Assembly (NCBI GenBank): GCA_964508025.1
Contig: CAZDSF010000002.1
Span: 1 to 64,000, forward strand
Reading direction: 5' to 3'
Length of the DNA: 64,000 nucleotides
From: JAAZNO01 sp964508025
GTDB taxonomy: Bacteria > Chloroflexota > Anaerolineae > B4-G1 > SLSP01
Part shown: piece by piece, positions 1-8,529 of the stretch
How the letters are laid out: each line of letters opens with the position of its first letter
Position numbering within the stretch: the stretch's first letter is position 1
Program-made: the position numbers and the translations under genes
Notes under the pieces: model-generated
Seen by the model: the letters and a program-made list of their open reading frames with translations, nothing else
What the model was told of the DNA's origin: nothing
Database searches by the model: none

Positions 1-156
1 TTATTCGTGTTGTCAGAATATGCAATTAAGATTTTACCAGTAGTATCTGAGCAGTTTGGACACGGCGAACTGCGTTCCGCTCACTGCTCTCTGCGCTCTA
101 CGGGACAGCCGCACCGATTCACTTCAAGTATACGCGCAACAAGAGAAGCGGCAAGA

Positions 157-197
157 ACAAAAAACAGCACCGCCGGCAGAAACGCGGCGGTGCTGTT
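157..197 (-). terminator. Rho-independent terminator of the acyl-CoA synthetase gene
   Basis: A 12-bp stem (163-174 with 186-197) closes an 11-nt loop. On the minus strand it is followed by a T-run (A-run 157-162 on the plus strand). It lies 13 bp past the stop of the minus-strand acyl-CoA synthetase. The remaining bases 1-156 hold no gene I can support. Confidence 0.85.
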
Positions 198-209
198 CCT
201 CGAATACAG

Positions 210-2318
210 CTATTTCTTCAGGATGATGCGCGCATCCACGACCTTCACGCCTTGACCTTCATCGTAGACCAGGACGGGGTTGGCATCCGACTCGGCGATT
301 TCATCTTCCAGGTCGGTGATCATCTGCGAGTAGCGGCTGAGCACCTCAGAAAGCGCCTTGCGATCTCGCGGCGCTTCCCCGCGCGCGCCGGCCAGAATCG
401 CGCCCGCTTTGATCTCTTCCAACATCTGATAGGATTGCTCGGCAGAGACCGGCGCCACGCGGAAGGTGACGTCCTTGAGAATCTCTACGAAGATGCCGCC
501 CAGACCAAACATCACCGTTGGCCCGAAGGTTGGGTCGTTGACCGAGCCAACGATCACCTCGGTGCCCCACGGCGCCATCTCCTGCACGGCCACACCCTCG
601 ATCACGGCATCCGCCTTGTACGCCTGAGCGTTGGCGATGATGGTGCGGAAGGCTTCGCGCACCCCATCGGCGGTCTTGATGTTGACCTTCACGCCGCCGG
701 CATCGGACTTGTGGAGGATGTCGTGCGACATGATCTTCATCACTACTGGATAGCCGATCTGTTCTGCGAGGGCAACGGCTTCGTCCTCGGTCTTTGCCAG
801 CTCGGTGATCGCCACGGGCATTCCGTAAGCGCGGAAGATCTTCTTGGACTCGATTTCGGTGAGGCTGTGGTTGTGATGTTCGCGAGCATTGGCGATGATC
901 GCGCGGGCCGCCGCCTCATCCACATCCTCGTAGCGATGGAACGGCGTCGCTGCCAGCTCGCGGCTGCGGGCGTATTCGCGCAACGCGGCCAGCGCGTTGA
1001 TGGCGACATCGGGCGCATCGTAAGCGGGAATGCCATTCTCCACGAGCCACTTGCGCGCGGCGGCAGATTGCTCGCCGCCAACGAAGGATACCGCCACCGG
1101 TTTGCCCGTCACACCAGAATCATCAATCGCTTGCTTGATGCCCCCGGCGATCTCAAGAGGATCGGTCATTGCGGTTTCGCAATACAGCACCGCCAGCCCA
1201 TCCACCCACGGATGCGCGAAAGCATAGCGCACGGAGGCGTAATACCAATCCTTGCCCGCCATACCGGTGAGATCCACCGGGTTCTTGGCTGAGCCGAATT
1301 CCGGCATGTGCTTTTTGAGCTCCGTCTGCACATCATCCGGGGCGAAGCGCAGCGGCACGCCGTAACGCTCCGCCGCATCGGTTGCCAGCACGCCCACGCC
1401 GCCGCCGTTGGTGATGATGAGCATGTTTTCGCCCTGCATCGGCGGTTGCAACGAAAGCGCCAGGGTGCGGTCGAAGAGGTTGTTCAGATCCGCCGCGCGC
1501 ACCACGCCGCCCTGTTGGAAAGCCGTATCGTAGATCTTGCCCGATCCCGCCAGCGAGCCGGTATGCGAGGCTGCCGCAGCCGCGCCGTGAGCCGAGACGC
1601 CCGACTTGAGGGCGATGATGGGCTTGGAGGCGTTCAAAGCCGCGTTGATGAAGCGACGCCCGTTCCGCAGCCCCTCGATGTAGAGGCAGATACAGGCCGT
1701 GCTCTCATCCTGGTCGAGCCATTCCACCATATCGGCGAAGTTGACATCGGACATATTGCCGATGGAGACCAGTTTGTCGAAGCCCACCCGCCGAGTGTAT
1801 GTGGAAGCGTCCATGGCGATGAGCAAAGCGCCGCTTTGGGAGACCAGAGCAGCCTTGCCGGGCAGCGGCAGGAAGGGGGCGAAAGAGGCGTTACACGCAT
1901 CGGTGTTCGAGAGAATGCCGACGATATTGGGGCCGAGCACGCGCATACCATAAGCGTGCGCCGTATCCACCACCTGCTGTTCGAGGTCCTGACGCCCCAC
2001 CTCGCTGAAGCCCGAGGCGATGATGATCAGACCCTTGACGCCTTTCTTGCCGCACTCCTCAGTCACCGCAGGCACCAGTTTTGCCGGCACGATGATGACC
2101 GCAGCATCAATCGCTTCGGGGACCGCCGCCACCGAGGGATAAGCGCGCAGGCCTAGAATTTCGGCTTCACTGGGGTTGATGGGATAAATGGGGCCTTGAT
2201 AATGGCTGTCAAGGAGATTCTTGACTACCGTATAGCCGATTTTGCCTTCCTTGTTGGAGGCGCCAACCACTGCAATGGATTTGGGCCGCAACAGGCCGTT
2301 CAATGCTTCTAGATCCAC
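210..2318 (-). CDS. Acyl-CoA synthetase (ADP-forming), fused alpha and beta subunits
   Basis: This 702-aa protein has the layout of ADP-forming acetyl/acyl-CoA synthetases, which interconvert acyl-CoA + ADP + Pi with free acid + CoA + ATP in the cytoplasm. The N-terminal CoA-binding Rossmann part begins near residue 12 (SIAVVGASNKEGKIGY). A succinyl-CoA-synthetase-like segment follows, with SQSGAL and the ASHTGSLAG region that in the family carries the phosphorylated histidine. The C-terminal third is an ATP-grasp domain (GYPVVMKIMS, HKSDAGGV, MFGLGGIFVEIL). The start is GTG, 7 nt after a perfect AGGAGG. In fermentative organisms this enzyme makes ATP from acetyl-CoA; the actual acyl substrate cannot be read from the sequence. 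It is a single-gene unit with its own terminator. Confidence 0.93.
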   Translation of the reverse strand: MDLEALNGLLRPKSIAVVGASNKEGKIGYTVVKNLLDSHYQGPIYPINPSEAEILGLRAYPSVAAVPEAIDAAVIIVPAKLVPAVTEECGKKGVKGLIIIASGFSEVGRQDLEQQVVDTAHAYGMRVLGPNIVGILSNTDACNASFAPFLPLPGKAALVSQSGALLIAMDASTYTRRVGFDKLVSIGNMSDVNFADMVEWLDQDESTACICLYIEGLRNGRRFINAALNASKPIIALKSGVSAHGAAAAASHTGSLAGSGKIYDTAFQQGGVVRAADLNNLFDRTLALSLQPPMQGENMLIITNGGGVGVLATDAAERYGVPLRFAPDDVQTELKKHMPEFGSAKNPVDLTGMAGKDWYYASVRYAFAHPWVDGLAVLYCETAMTDPLEIAGGIKQAIDDSGVTGKPVAVSFVGGEQSAAARKWLVENGIPAYDAPDVAINALAALREYARSRELAATPFHRYEDVDEAAARAIIANAREHHNHSLTEIESKKIFRAYGMPVAITELAKTEDEAVALAEQIGYPVVMKIMSHDILHKSDAGGVKVNIKTADGVREAFRTIIANAQAYKADAVIEGVAVQEMAPWGTEVIVGSVNDPTFGPTVMFGLGGIFVEILKDVTFRVAPVSAEQSYQMLEEIKAGAILAGARGEAPRDRKALSEVLSRYSQMITDLEDEIAESDANPVLVYDEGQGVKVVDARIILKK

Positions 2319-2416
2319 GTTTTGTCCTCCTGAAAGTCTATCTTATTTCACGCGACAGCATGAAGAAATTCACAATAACCGCTCTTAAAATTATAGCTAG
2401 GCTGTTTACAAACAAC

Positions 2417-2441
2417 CAGGGGGGAAAGTAATTCCCCCCTG
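2417..2441 (-). terminator. Hairpin terminator after clpP
   Basis: A 10-bp G/C-rich stem (2417-2426 with 2432-2441, loop AGTAA) lies 9 bp past the clpP stop. The following minus-strand bases are only loosely T-rich, so it is a likely but not textbook terminator. Confidence 0.65.
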
Positions 2442-2450
2442 CCACAAATG

Positions 2451-3044
2451 TCACTTACCGTTCCCTGCCGGCTCCAGCACGCGATCCACGATGCCCAGTT
2501 CTGCCGCCTGCGCTGCTGTCATGTAGAAGTCGCGGTCGGTAAAGCGATCAATCTGCTCTTGCGTTAGACTGGTGTGCTGGCGCAGCAACTTGTTGATCAG
2601 CTCGCGCATCCGCAGAATCTCCCGCGCCGCGATCTCGATATCCGTCGCCTGCCCCTGTACGCCTCCGAGCGGCTGATGCAGGTGAATGGTGGCGTGCGGC
2701 AGCGCGTATCGGCGCCCCTTCATCCCAGCGGTCAGCAGTACCGTCGCCATGCTCGCGGTCATCCCCACTGCAATGGTAGAGACCGGAGCGTGAATCAGCT
2801 GCAGTGTGTCATAAATCGCCAGTCCTGCCGCGATTTCACCGCCGGGCGAATGGATGTACAGCGAAATCTCGCGCTCTGGATCTTCTCGATCCAGAAACAG
2901 CAGTTGCGCTACAATGAGATTGGCAACTTGTGCGTTGATTGGCGTTCCTAAGAAGATAATCCGCTCTTTGAGCAGCAGGGAAAAGATGTCGTATGCCCGT
3001 TCACCGCGTCCGGTGGTCTCGATCACCATAGGTACCAGGCCCAT
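2451..3044 (-). CDS. clpP: ATP-dependent Clp protease proteolytic subunit ClpP
   Basis: This is the serine peptidase subunit that forms the tetradecameric barrel used by ClpX or ClpA/C unfoldases. The protein (197 aa) keeps the nucleophile segment GMTASMATVLL, the catalytic histidine in HQPLGG and the late aspartate region TDRDFYM. The N-terminus GLVPMVIETTGRGERAYD is the family's usual beginning. I place the start at the ATG at 3044, not the in-frame ATG five codons upstream, because the latter overlaps a strong GGAGGAGG that sits about 5 nt before 3044. The gene is 27 bp behind tig in the same operon, an arrangement common in bacteria, with clpX and lon often near; lon is here at 32-34 kb. 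Confidence 0.96.
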   Translation of the reverse strand: MGLVPMVIETTGRGERAYDIFSLLLKERIIFLGTPINAQVANLIVAQLLFLDREDPEREISLYIHSPGGEIAAGLAIYDTLQLIHAPVSTIAVGMTASMATVLLTAGMKGRRYALPHATIHLHQPLGGVQGQATDIEIAAREILRMRELINKLLRQHTSLTQEQIDRFTDRDFYMTAAQAAELGIVDRVLEPAGNGK

Positions 3045-3071
3045 ATCTTCCTCCTCCATCAGCCGCGCACC

Positions 3072-4430
3072 CTACGCATCCACGGCGTCAAGTTCCGGCT
3101 GCGCCGCATCCTCTTCGACTGCCATGACCGTGGCCTCTGCGCCGGCGTCTCCCTGTGCCAGCCGCTCCAGCGCCGCCAACGCCCGCTCTCGCAACATCGC
3201 CTTGTGCAGATCCTGCACCACGACGAGATTCATATCAAAGCGACGACGCTCACGCTGTGGCAGATTCAGGTATTCCAGCAATTGCTCGTAGCGTTCCCGC
3301 AAATCCTGCTCTGCTATTGTGATCCCTTGCTGCCGGGCGAACTCTTCCAAGGCCAGATTTTCCGTCAATCGCTCAATGGCTCGCGGACGCAGGCTCTCGC
3401 GCATTTGATCCTCGGTCTGTCCTTGCAGACGCAAGAAATCATCCCACTGCATTCCCGTCTGTTGTGGCAACCGGGATTTGAGTGTCGCCATCATCTCATC
3501 CAGCTCTTCGCCGACCAGCACCTCTGGATACCGCACCTCGGCGCGCGCCACCAGCTCAGCCACGAGCGCTTCATGATACGCTTCGTGCGTGTGCATGTGT
3601 TTGTGGTCACGCATGTGCGCGCGTAGATCGGTTTTGAGCTCCTCCAGCGTCTCGAAGTTGCCCGCGACGCTGGCGAATGCATCATCCAATGGCGGCACCA
3701 TCCGCTCCGCGACGCTTTTGATATGCACGGTGAATTCGGCTTCGGCATTGCGCAACTCCGGCGCCTCGAAATCCTCCGGCAGGGTCAGGTGGAACAGTTT
3801 TTCCTCTCCTGCAGAAAGCCCTACCAGCGCCTCAACCACGCCCGGTATGATGCTCTTGTTCTCAGGATCGAGCACCAGTGTGACATCGTGCTGGTGCAAG
3901 AAGACCTCATCATTGGCGCGCCCTTCCACGTGCGCAATGGTGATCTGATCGCCATAAGTCGCTGGGCGCGCTACCGGTTCTGCGGTGCTATAGCGCTCTT
4001 GCAAATCCTCCAACGCCGACGCTAGTTCCGCGTCGCTCACCTCATCGGATTCCGGGGCCAGGCGCAGATCAGAATAGTCGCGCAGCGTTACCACCGGCGC
4101 CAACGGAACGCGGATTTTGAGCTTCAGGGGCGAGAGTTGCATATCTTCGAGATTACCAGGGCCTACAGGTTCGATCTCGGCTTGGGTCAGCATGTCACTG
4201 TAGTTCGTTTCCAGTAACATTTCTGCCGCTTCGCGGCGCAAGGTGGGTTCGCCAACCTGGCTCAGAATCATGTGGTAGGGCGCTTTGCCCTTGCGAAAAC
4301 CGGGGAAGCGATTCTCGTTGGCAATCTTGCGCGCAGCTTTTCGCATCGCACCTTGAACTGCCGCTTCTTCAATTTCCAGGGTGATAAGCGCTTCGCAATT
4401 TTCCAGAACTTCTTTGGTGACTGTAAACAC
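3072..4430 (-). CDS. tig: Trigger factor (ribosome-associated chaperone, peptidyl-prolyl isomerase)
   Basis: Trigger factor binds the ribosomal exit tunnel and shelters nascent chains. The N-terminal ribosome-binding domain carries the signature GFRKGKAP (family GFRxGKxP). A central FKBP-like domain follows (YGDQITIAHVEG to VHIKSV), then a long helical C-terminal chaperone domain. I start it at the GTG at 4430, giving about 452 aa: a GGAGG lies 8 nt upstream, and a clear promoter (-10 at 4462-4467) lies inside the longer open frame, so the ATG at 4517 would be upstream of transcription. The acidic tail is ordinary for the family. It heads an operon with clpP. Confidence 0.95.
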   Translation of the reverse strand: MFTVTKEVLENCEALITLEIEEAAVQGAMRKAARKIANENRFPGFRKGKAPYHMILSQVGEPTLRREAAEMLLETNYSDMLTQAEIEPVGPGNLEDMQLSPLKLKIRVPLAPVVTLRDYSDLRLAPESDEVSDAELASALEDLQERYSTAEPVARPATYGDQITIAHVEGRANDEVFLHQHDVTLVLDPENKSIIPGVVEALVGLSAGEEKLFHLTLPEDFEAPELRNAEAEFTVHIKSVAERMVPPLDDAFASVAGNFETLEELKTDLRAHMRDHKHMHTHEAYHEALVAELVARAEVRYPEVLVGEELDEMMATLKSRLPQQTGMQWDDFLRLQGQTEDQMRESLRPRAIERLTENLALEEFARQQGITIAEQDLRERYEQLLEYLNLPQRERRRFDMNLVVVQDLHKAMLRERALAALERLAQGDAGAEATVMAVEEDAAQPELDAVDA

Positions 4431-4461
4431 GGATTTGACCTCCATTACATAAATCAGCCGG

Positions 4462-4467
4462 ATTATA
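4462..4467 (-). promoter_or_regulatory. Extended -10 promoter of tig-clpP
   Basis: The minus strand reads TGATATAAT, an extended -10 (TGN before TATAAT), about 30 nt before the GTG start of tig. The -35 region (TGGTCA-like) is weak, as is usual with extended -10 elements. Its position fixes the tig start downstream of 4462. Confidence 0.75.
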
Positions 4468-4506
4468 TCACGTTTTCGAGTGCTGACCAGAGTTGTTAGG
4501 GGCAAG

Positions 4507-4534
4507 AAAAGAGCCACCCGGCGCCGGGTGGCTC
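4507..4534 (-). terminator. Terminator of the ECF transporter operon
   Basis: A perfect 24-bp palindrome (4511-4534) is followed on the minus strand by TTTTC. It lies 31 bp past the ecfT stop and before the tig promoter. Confidence 0.85.
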
Positions 4535-4565
4535 AAACAAATCGCCGCGACGCATGACTGGCGGT

Positions 4566-5444
4566 TTACGCTCCCGCCAGTCGCAACAACGCTGCCGGCA
4601 CCCACAAGCGACCAATCTCCATGAAAGATAGGACCGTGGAAACTACAAAGACCAGGATGCTAAAGCCGATCAGCAGCCTGTCCGCGCGCCGATAGTGCAA
4701 CTCGTGTACCCACGTGCGCGGGCCGACGCCAAAAGCGCGCAGATCCATCGCATCAATGATGTCTTCCGCGCCGATGATGGCGTTGATCGTGACCGGCACC
4801 ACCAGCGGCGCCAGGCGCCGAATCTGCGCCACAATGCCTCCAGAGAGTTTCTCCACCTCGTAGCCCCGCGCTCGCTGTGAATCCAGCGTGATGCTGAAGT
4901 CGCGGCCTAACGTAGGCACAAAGCGGAACGCCAGATCCATCGCGTAGGCGAATTTGTCCGGCAACCCCAGTCCTCGGAAGGTGACGCCGTACAGGCTGGG
5001 ATCAATGGTGTAGGGCAGCGTGATCGCCAGAAAGGTGATTGTATACATGCGCAATAGCTGGCTCACCGCGAAGATGGTCTTCTCGGCGGTGATGTCGAGC
5101 TTCAGCTCCCACCCCACCAGCGGCAATGTCACCGGCCCCAATCGGCGAATCAGGTGCTCCTCGAAGTAGGCCGTTGCCGCCCCCCCGCGCCCGGTGAGGA
5201 ATGTGAGAAACGTCATGAAGAAGATGATGAAGGTGACGATAATCCACACCCGGCGCGTTTCGCGCCAGGTGAGCCGGGAGAGCGCGTACTGCAACACCGC
5301 GAACGCGAGGAAGACGAGAATCACCCGCAGATCCCAGAACTGGATGATGGAAAACAGCAGCGCCAGCATCAGGATGATGCGCGCGCGCGGATCCAGCCGT
5401 TGGATCAGCGTGTCCCGTTCACGGTAGCGCCAGGCGATCAGCAT
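4566..5444 (-). CDS. ecfT: Energy-coupling factor transporter transmembrane protein EcfT
   Basis: EcfT is the membrane scaffold that links the substrate-binding S component to the two ATPases of an ECF importer. The protein (292 aa) has about six hydrophobic segments and the coupling motifs expected near its middle and end (SQRARGYE and ALRAFG-like MDLRAFGVG, family A-R-G). The start is the ATG at 5444, 22 bp after the S-component gene, with AGGA about 9 nt upstream; the longer open frame has a basic, non-membrane extension that overlaps the upstream gene. It is the last gene of the ecfA-S-ecfT unit. Confidence 0.9.
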   Translation of the reverse strand: MLIAWRYRERDTLIQRLDPRARIILMLALLFSIIQFWDLRVILVFLAFAVLQYALSRLTWRETRRVWIIVTFIIFFMTFLTFLTGRGGAATAYFEEHLIRRLGPVTLPLVGWELKLDITAEKTIFAVSQLLRMYTITFLAITLPYTIDPSLYGVTFRGLGLPDKFAYAMDLAFRFVPTLGRDFSITLDSQRARGYEVEKLSGGIVAQIRRLAPLVVPVTINAIIGAEDIIDAMDLRAFGVGPRTWVHELHYRRADRLLIGFSILVFVVSTVLSFMEIGRLWVPAALLRLAGA

Positions 5445-5466
5445 TGCATCGCGTCCTGCGCTTGCA

Positions 5467-6363
5467 TCAGCGCCCGGTGCGCGTCTGCACCGCGCGATAC
5501 GCGGCGAGCAGAATCGGCGTGAGCACCATCGAGTTGAGGATATTCGGGCCGGCGGCCGGCGCGAATTCACCGATCATCGCCGTCGCCAGGCTGTAGCCGT
5601 TGATCCAGATGTCGGCGATGGCGGCAAAGCCAATGCCCGCGATGATGCCCAATGTGCCCCAGATGTTCACCGCTGCCAGATCCACGCTCGTGCGCTCCAG
5701 CACAAAGCGCAGCGCGATCACGCCAATGCCGCCCAGGATGAAAGCCCAGGCCCAGAAGGAGAAGTTCTCGATTTCGCCCGTCCAGGGGCCGACCACATTC
5801 GGGCTAATCAGAATCGCCGCTGAGACAATCAAGACCAACGCCCCCACCAGAATCGTGAGGAAGTTGAGGCTGCGTTTCTTATCGGCGAAGAGCATCACCA
5901 GCCCGGCAACAAAGCCAATCAGGCCGTTGCCCATATCCCACGCCGGGTACACGCCCCAGCCGGTGAGGAAATCGCCCAGGATGTTGCCTACCGCGCCAGT
6001 GAAGAAACCGACCACCGGCCCGAAAACATAGCCGAAGAAAACGGGGATACAGATCGAAGGGCGCAACGACACCTGGCTGATCGAAGGCATGGGGATGGAG
6101 TTGAAGATGTAGTTGAGCACGCCGTACAGCGCCGCGCCGATGCCCATGTAGACCACCTCGCGCGTGCCGATCTGCCAGGCTTCGTTCTTTTCCGTTGTCA
6201 GATAGACGCCAAAAACAATGAGAATGCCGATGACGGTGAAGACAATCGGGTACACGCCGCGAATCCGGTCGCCCGAAGTCAACACACTGGCGAGCACCAT
6301 CAACACCACAAAAACGCCGAGCACTGCCAGCCACATCGTGGCCTTTTTCCCTAAAGCACCCAT
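5467..6363 (-). CDS. ECF transporter S component (substrate-specific membrane subunit)
   Basis: The 298-aa membrane protein has two extra N-terminal membrane helices (about residues 8-30 and 38-55), followed by an S-component-like core: MGIGAALYGVLNYIFN, then VFFGYVFGPVVGFFTGAVGNILGD, which is the glycine-rich helix typical of ECF S subunits. It should bind the vitamin or micronutrient and toggle in the membrane with EcfT and the ATPases. The ligand cannot be told: no biosynthetic gene or recognisable riboswitch is adjacent. The start at 6363 is supported by AGGAGGG 6 nt upstream. Substrate-naming by similarity would be unsafe here. Confidence 0.85.
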   Translation of the reverse strand: MGALGKKATMWLAVLGVFVVLMVLASVLTSGDRIRGVYPIVFTVIGILIVFGVYLTTEKNEAWQIGTREVVYMGIGAALYGVLNYIFNSIPMPSISQVSLRPSICIPVFFGYVFGPVVGFFTGAVGNILGDFLTGWGVYPAWDMGNGLIGFVAGLVMLFADKKRSLNFLTILVGALVLIVSAAILISPNVVGPWTGEIENFSFWAWAFILGGIGVIALRFVLERTSVDLAAVNIWGTLGIIAGIGFAAIADIWINGYSLATAMIGEFAPAAGPNILNSMVLTPILLAAYRAVQTRTGR

Positions 6364-6513
6364 AACACCCTCCTGAAATTTGAAATGTTGAATGAGGCAA
6401 TTGTACAGCACTTGCGCAATCCAGGGTCAAATTTGCTACGGCTCACCTCCCCGCTGTAAGTTATGCTGAATGAAGGCAAAAGGCTGAAATCGCGCTGTAA
6501 AGTCACGCCGCAT

Positions 6514-8187
6514 TTAGTTTTCCGGCAAACTGTGCGCCAAAGCCTCGGCAGACATGAAGCGCCCGGTCTGCGGCAGGTGTTTCAGATTCAGCGCCAGCAA
6601 TGATGTGGGCACTAAACGGCACTGCCGCAAAAGTTCCAGATCGTGAAGCACTTCTGCCGGGGAGCCTTCACCTGCGACGGCGCCATCGCGCAACAACACC
6701 ACCCGATTGGCATAGCTGATCGCCAGATCGAGATCATGGGTGATGAAGAGCACCGCCTCGAAGCCCGGCATCTGCAGAATCGCGTCCATGAACGCGCGGT
6801 AATTCCAGTAGTCCTGCCCCGCAGTCGGCTCATCCATCACCAGAATCTTGGAATACATCGCCAGGATCGCCGCGATGCTCACCCGCTTTTGCTGCCCAAA
6901 GGAAAGCGCCAGCGGGGGATAATCCTCCACACCCTGCAAGTTGACCGTATCCAAAGCCCGACGAATGCCCTGTTCGATCTTTTCCGCCTCGAAGCGCAGG
7001 TTCTTCGGTCCAAAAGCCAGCTCCTCACGCACTGTTGGGGCGAAGAGCATGTGGCTTGGACTCTGGAACACGTAGCCCAGGGTATGCGCGATCTGCGCAA
7101 CACTCAACTCGCGCGTGTCGCGCCCCTCTACCAGCACCCGTCCGTGACGCGGCTTCAACAGGCCGATGGCGTGCTTCACCAGCGTCGTCTTTCCCGCGCC
7201 ATTTGGCCCCAGCACAGCGACAATATCGCCGCGCCGCACGGTGAAGTTCACCCCGCGAATGACCTCTGGCCCGCCGACTTCATAGGAGAAAGCCACCTCC
7301 TCGAAAGCCACCAACGGCTCGCGTCCGTCCGGCTTGAGCGCGGGCGTGAACGTGGGCGGCGGGTCCGCTGCGGCGCGCTGAAGGATGATCGGCGCCGGCA
7401 GCTTCACCTGATGATAATCCACAGCATCTGTCATACCCTCTGGCGGTCCCTCGTAGGCAATACGGCTATCTTTCATGAAGATGACCCGATCCGGGCGGAT
7501 GGCGAGCGCATCTTCGACGCGATGCTCAATCAGGACGATGCTCACGCCCTCATCCGCCAGGCGGCGGAAAAGCGCCAGGGATTCCTGCGCGCTGGCAGGA
7601 TCGAGGCTCGCTAGCGGCTCATCTAGCAGCAGAATGCTGGGCCGCATCGCCAACACACCTGCAAGCGCAATTTTCTGCTTCTCGCCGCCGGAAAGATGGA
7701 AGGTCTCGCGATCGCGCAGGTGGGCGATGCCCAGATAGCGCAGCGTCTCATCTACGCGCTGGCGAATCTCTGCGCGCGGCAGGCCTAGGTTCTCCAACCC
7801 GAAAGCGACTTCGGTAAAGACGTGCGCGCCTAAAATCTGCCGATCAGGGTCTTGCAACACTGTCCCGGCCTGCTGCGAAATCCGCGCCAGAGACATTCCC
7901 GCCGTGTCTTGCCCGTTGAGCAGCACGCGCCCCTGCAATTCTCCTTTGTAGCTGCGCGGAATCAGCCCATTGATGCAACGGATCAGCGTGGTCTTACCGC
8001 AACCGCTGCTCCCGGCAACCAATAGCAGCTCGCCGGCGTGCAGCGTGAGGGAGACATCCTGGAGCGCCAGCTCCTGCCGGGCGTGGTAACGGAACGAAAG
8101 CCCTTCAATGCTCAAGGGGGGCGGCGGCGCTGCGTTTGTCGAACGCCGAGATGTGGACTCTTGTTGGGCTGAAGCCATTGTCGCCAA
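6514..8187 (-). CDS. ecfA: ECF transporter ATPase with two fused nucleotide-binding domains
   Basis: Two ABC ATPase domains lie in one chain of about 557 aa. The first has Walker A GSSGCGKTT, signature LSGGEKQK and Walker B ILLLDEPLASLD. The second has GPNGAGKTT, a divergent signature LSFGQQKR and ILVMDEPTAGQD. This fusion replaces the separate EcfA1/EcfA2 pair that powers an ECF importer. AGGAG lies 5 nt before a TTG (8187) and 14 nt before an ATG (8178); I favour the TTG, with the ATG as the alternative. A 150-bp space separates it from the S gene, so the latter may have its own signals. It is transcribed from a consensus promoter at 8261-8289. Confidence 0.92.
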   Translation of the reverse strand: MATMASAQQESTSRRSTNAAPPPPLSIEGLSFRYHARQELALQDVSLTLHAGELLLVAGSSGCGKTTLIRCINGLIPRSYKGELQGRVLLNGQDTAGMSLARISQQAGTVLQDPDRQILGAHVFTEVAFGLENLGLPRAEIRQRVDETLRYLGIAHLRDRETFHLSGGEKQKIALAGVLAMRPSILLLDEPLASLDPASAQESLALFRRLADEGVSIVLIEHRVEDALAIRPDRVIFMKDSRIAYEGPPEGMTDAVDYHQVKLPAPIILQRAAADPPPTFTPALKPDGREPLVAFEEVAFSYEVGGPEVIRGVNFTVRRGDIVAVLGPNGAGKTTLVKHAIGLLKPRHGRVLVEGRDTRELSVAQIAHTLGYVFQSPSHMLFAPTVREELAFGPKNLRFEAEKIEQGIRRALDTVNLQGVEDYPPLALSFGQQKRVSIAAILAMYSKILVMDEPTAGQDYWNYRAFMDAILQMPGFEAVLFITHDLDLAISYANRVVLLRDGAVAGEGSPAEVLHDLELLRQCRLVPTSLLALNLKHLPQTGRFMSAEALAHSLPEN

Positions 8188-8260
8188 TGATTCTCCTTTC
8201 GGCAAAACCGGGGCCTTCCCCAGGGCCTAAAGCAGAAGTTTTGAATATTGGATCAAATCC

Positions 8261-8289
8261 ATTGTAGCCAAAAGCTCGTAACTTGTCAA
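8261..8289 (-). promoter_or_regulatory. Consensus promoter of the ECF transporter operon
   Basis: The minus strand shows TTGACA (8284-8289), exactly 17 bp, then TACAAT (8261-8266). It faces away from the promoter at 8399-8427; both -35 boxes sit in the string CGTTTGACAA, so the two may share a regulator. Confidence 0.8.
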
Positions 8290-8398
8290 ACGTTGCCGCC
8301 ATGGGTAACGGTTCAGGATGCTCCCGTTTGCCGCAGCCAGGCGGCTAAAGCTGTGATTTGGCTGCTGTGCGCTGAGCGACAAAAAGGAAAACGAGCGT
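8290..8398. promoter_or_regulatory. Divergent control region between ecfA and the SufR-like regulator
   Basis: These 109 bp separate the two -35 boxes of divergent consensus promoters. With the leaders, the whole gene-free stretch is 8188-8529. I see no riboswitch fold or coding signal. It is the natural place for binding by the adjacent regulator, but no operator could be read with certainty. Confidence 0.5.
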
Positions 8399-8427
8399 TT
8401 GACAAATGTGAATTTCAATGTTACAAT
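8399..8427 (+). promoter_or_regulatory. Consensus promoter of the SufR-like regulator
   Basis: TTGACA (8399-8404), 17 bp, TACAAT (8422-8427). The start codon follows about 100 nt downstream, so the transcript has a leader of roughly 95 nt. Confidence 0.8.
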
Positions 8428-8529
8428 GCTATTAATCAGAAAAATAACGCAAATTCAGTGCCTGGAGCCGCATCTGTGCGCTTCCAGACGGTTACTTGAT
8501 CTGTTATCATGTGCTGAGGGAAATGGGTC

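Noticed and set aside
252..2156. Long plus-strand open frames opposite the acyl-CoA synthetase
   Set aside because: They are histidine/arginine-rich shadows of a GC-rich gene, with no ribosome-binding site or domain.
8188..8529. Riboswitch in the ecfA leader
   Set aside because: No conserved element of cobalamin, thiamine, FMN or folate riboswitches could be read, and the leader is only about 70 nt.
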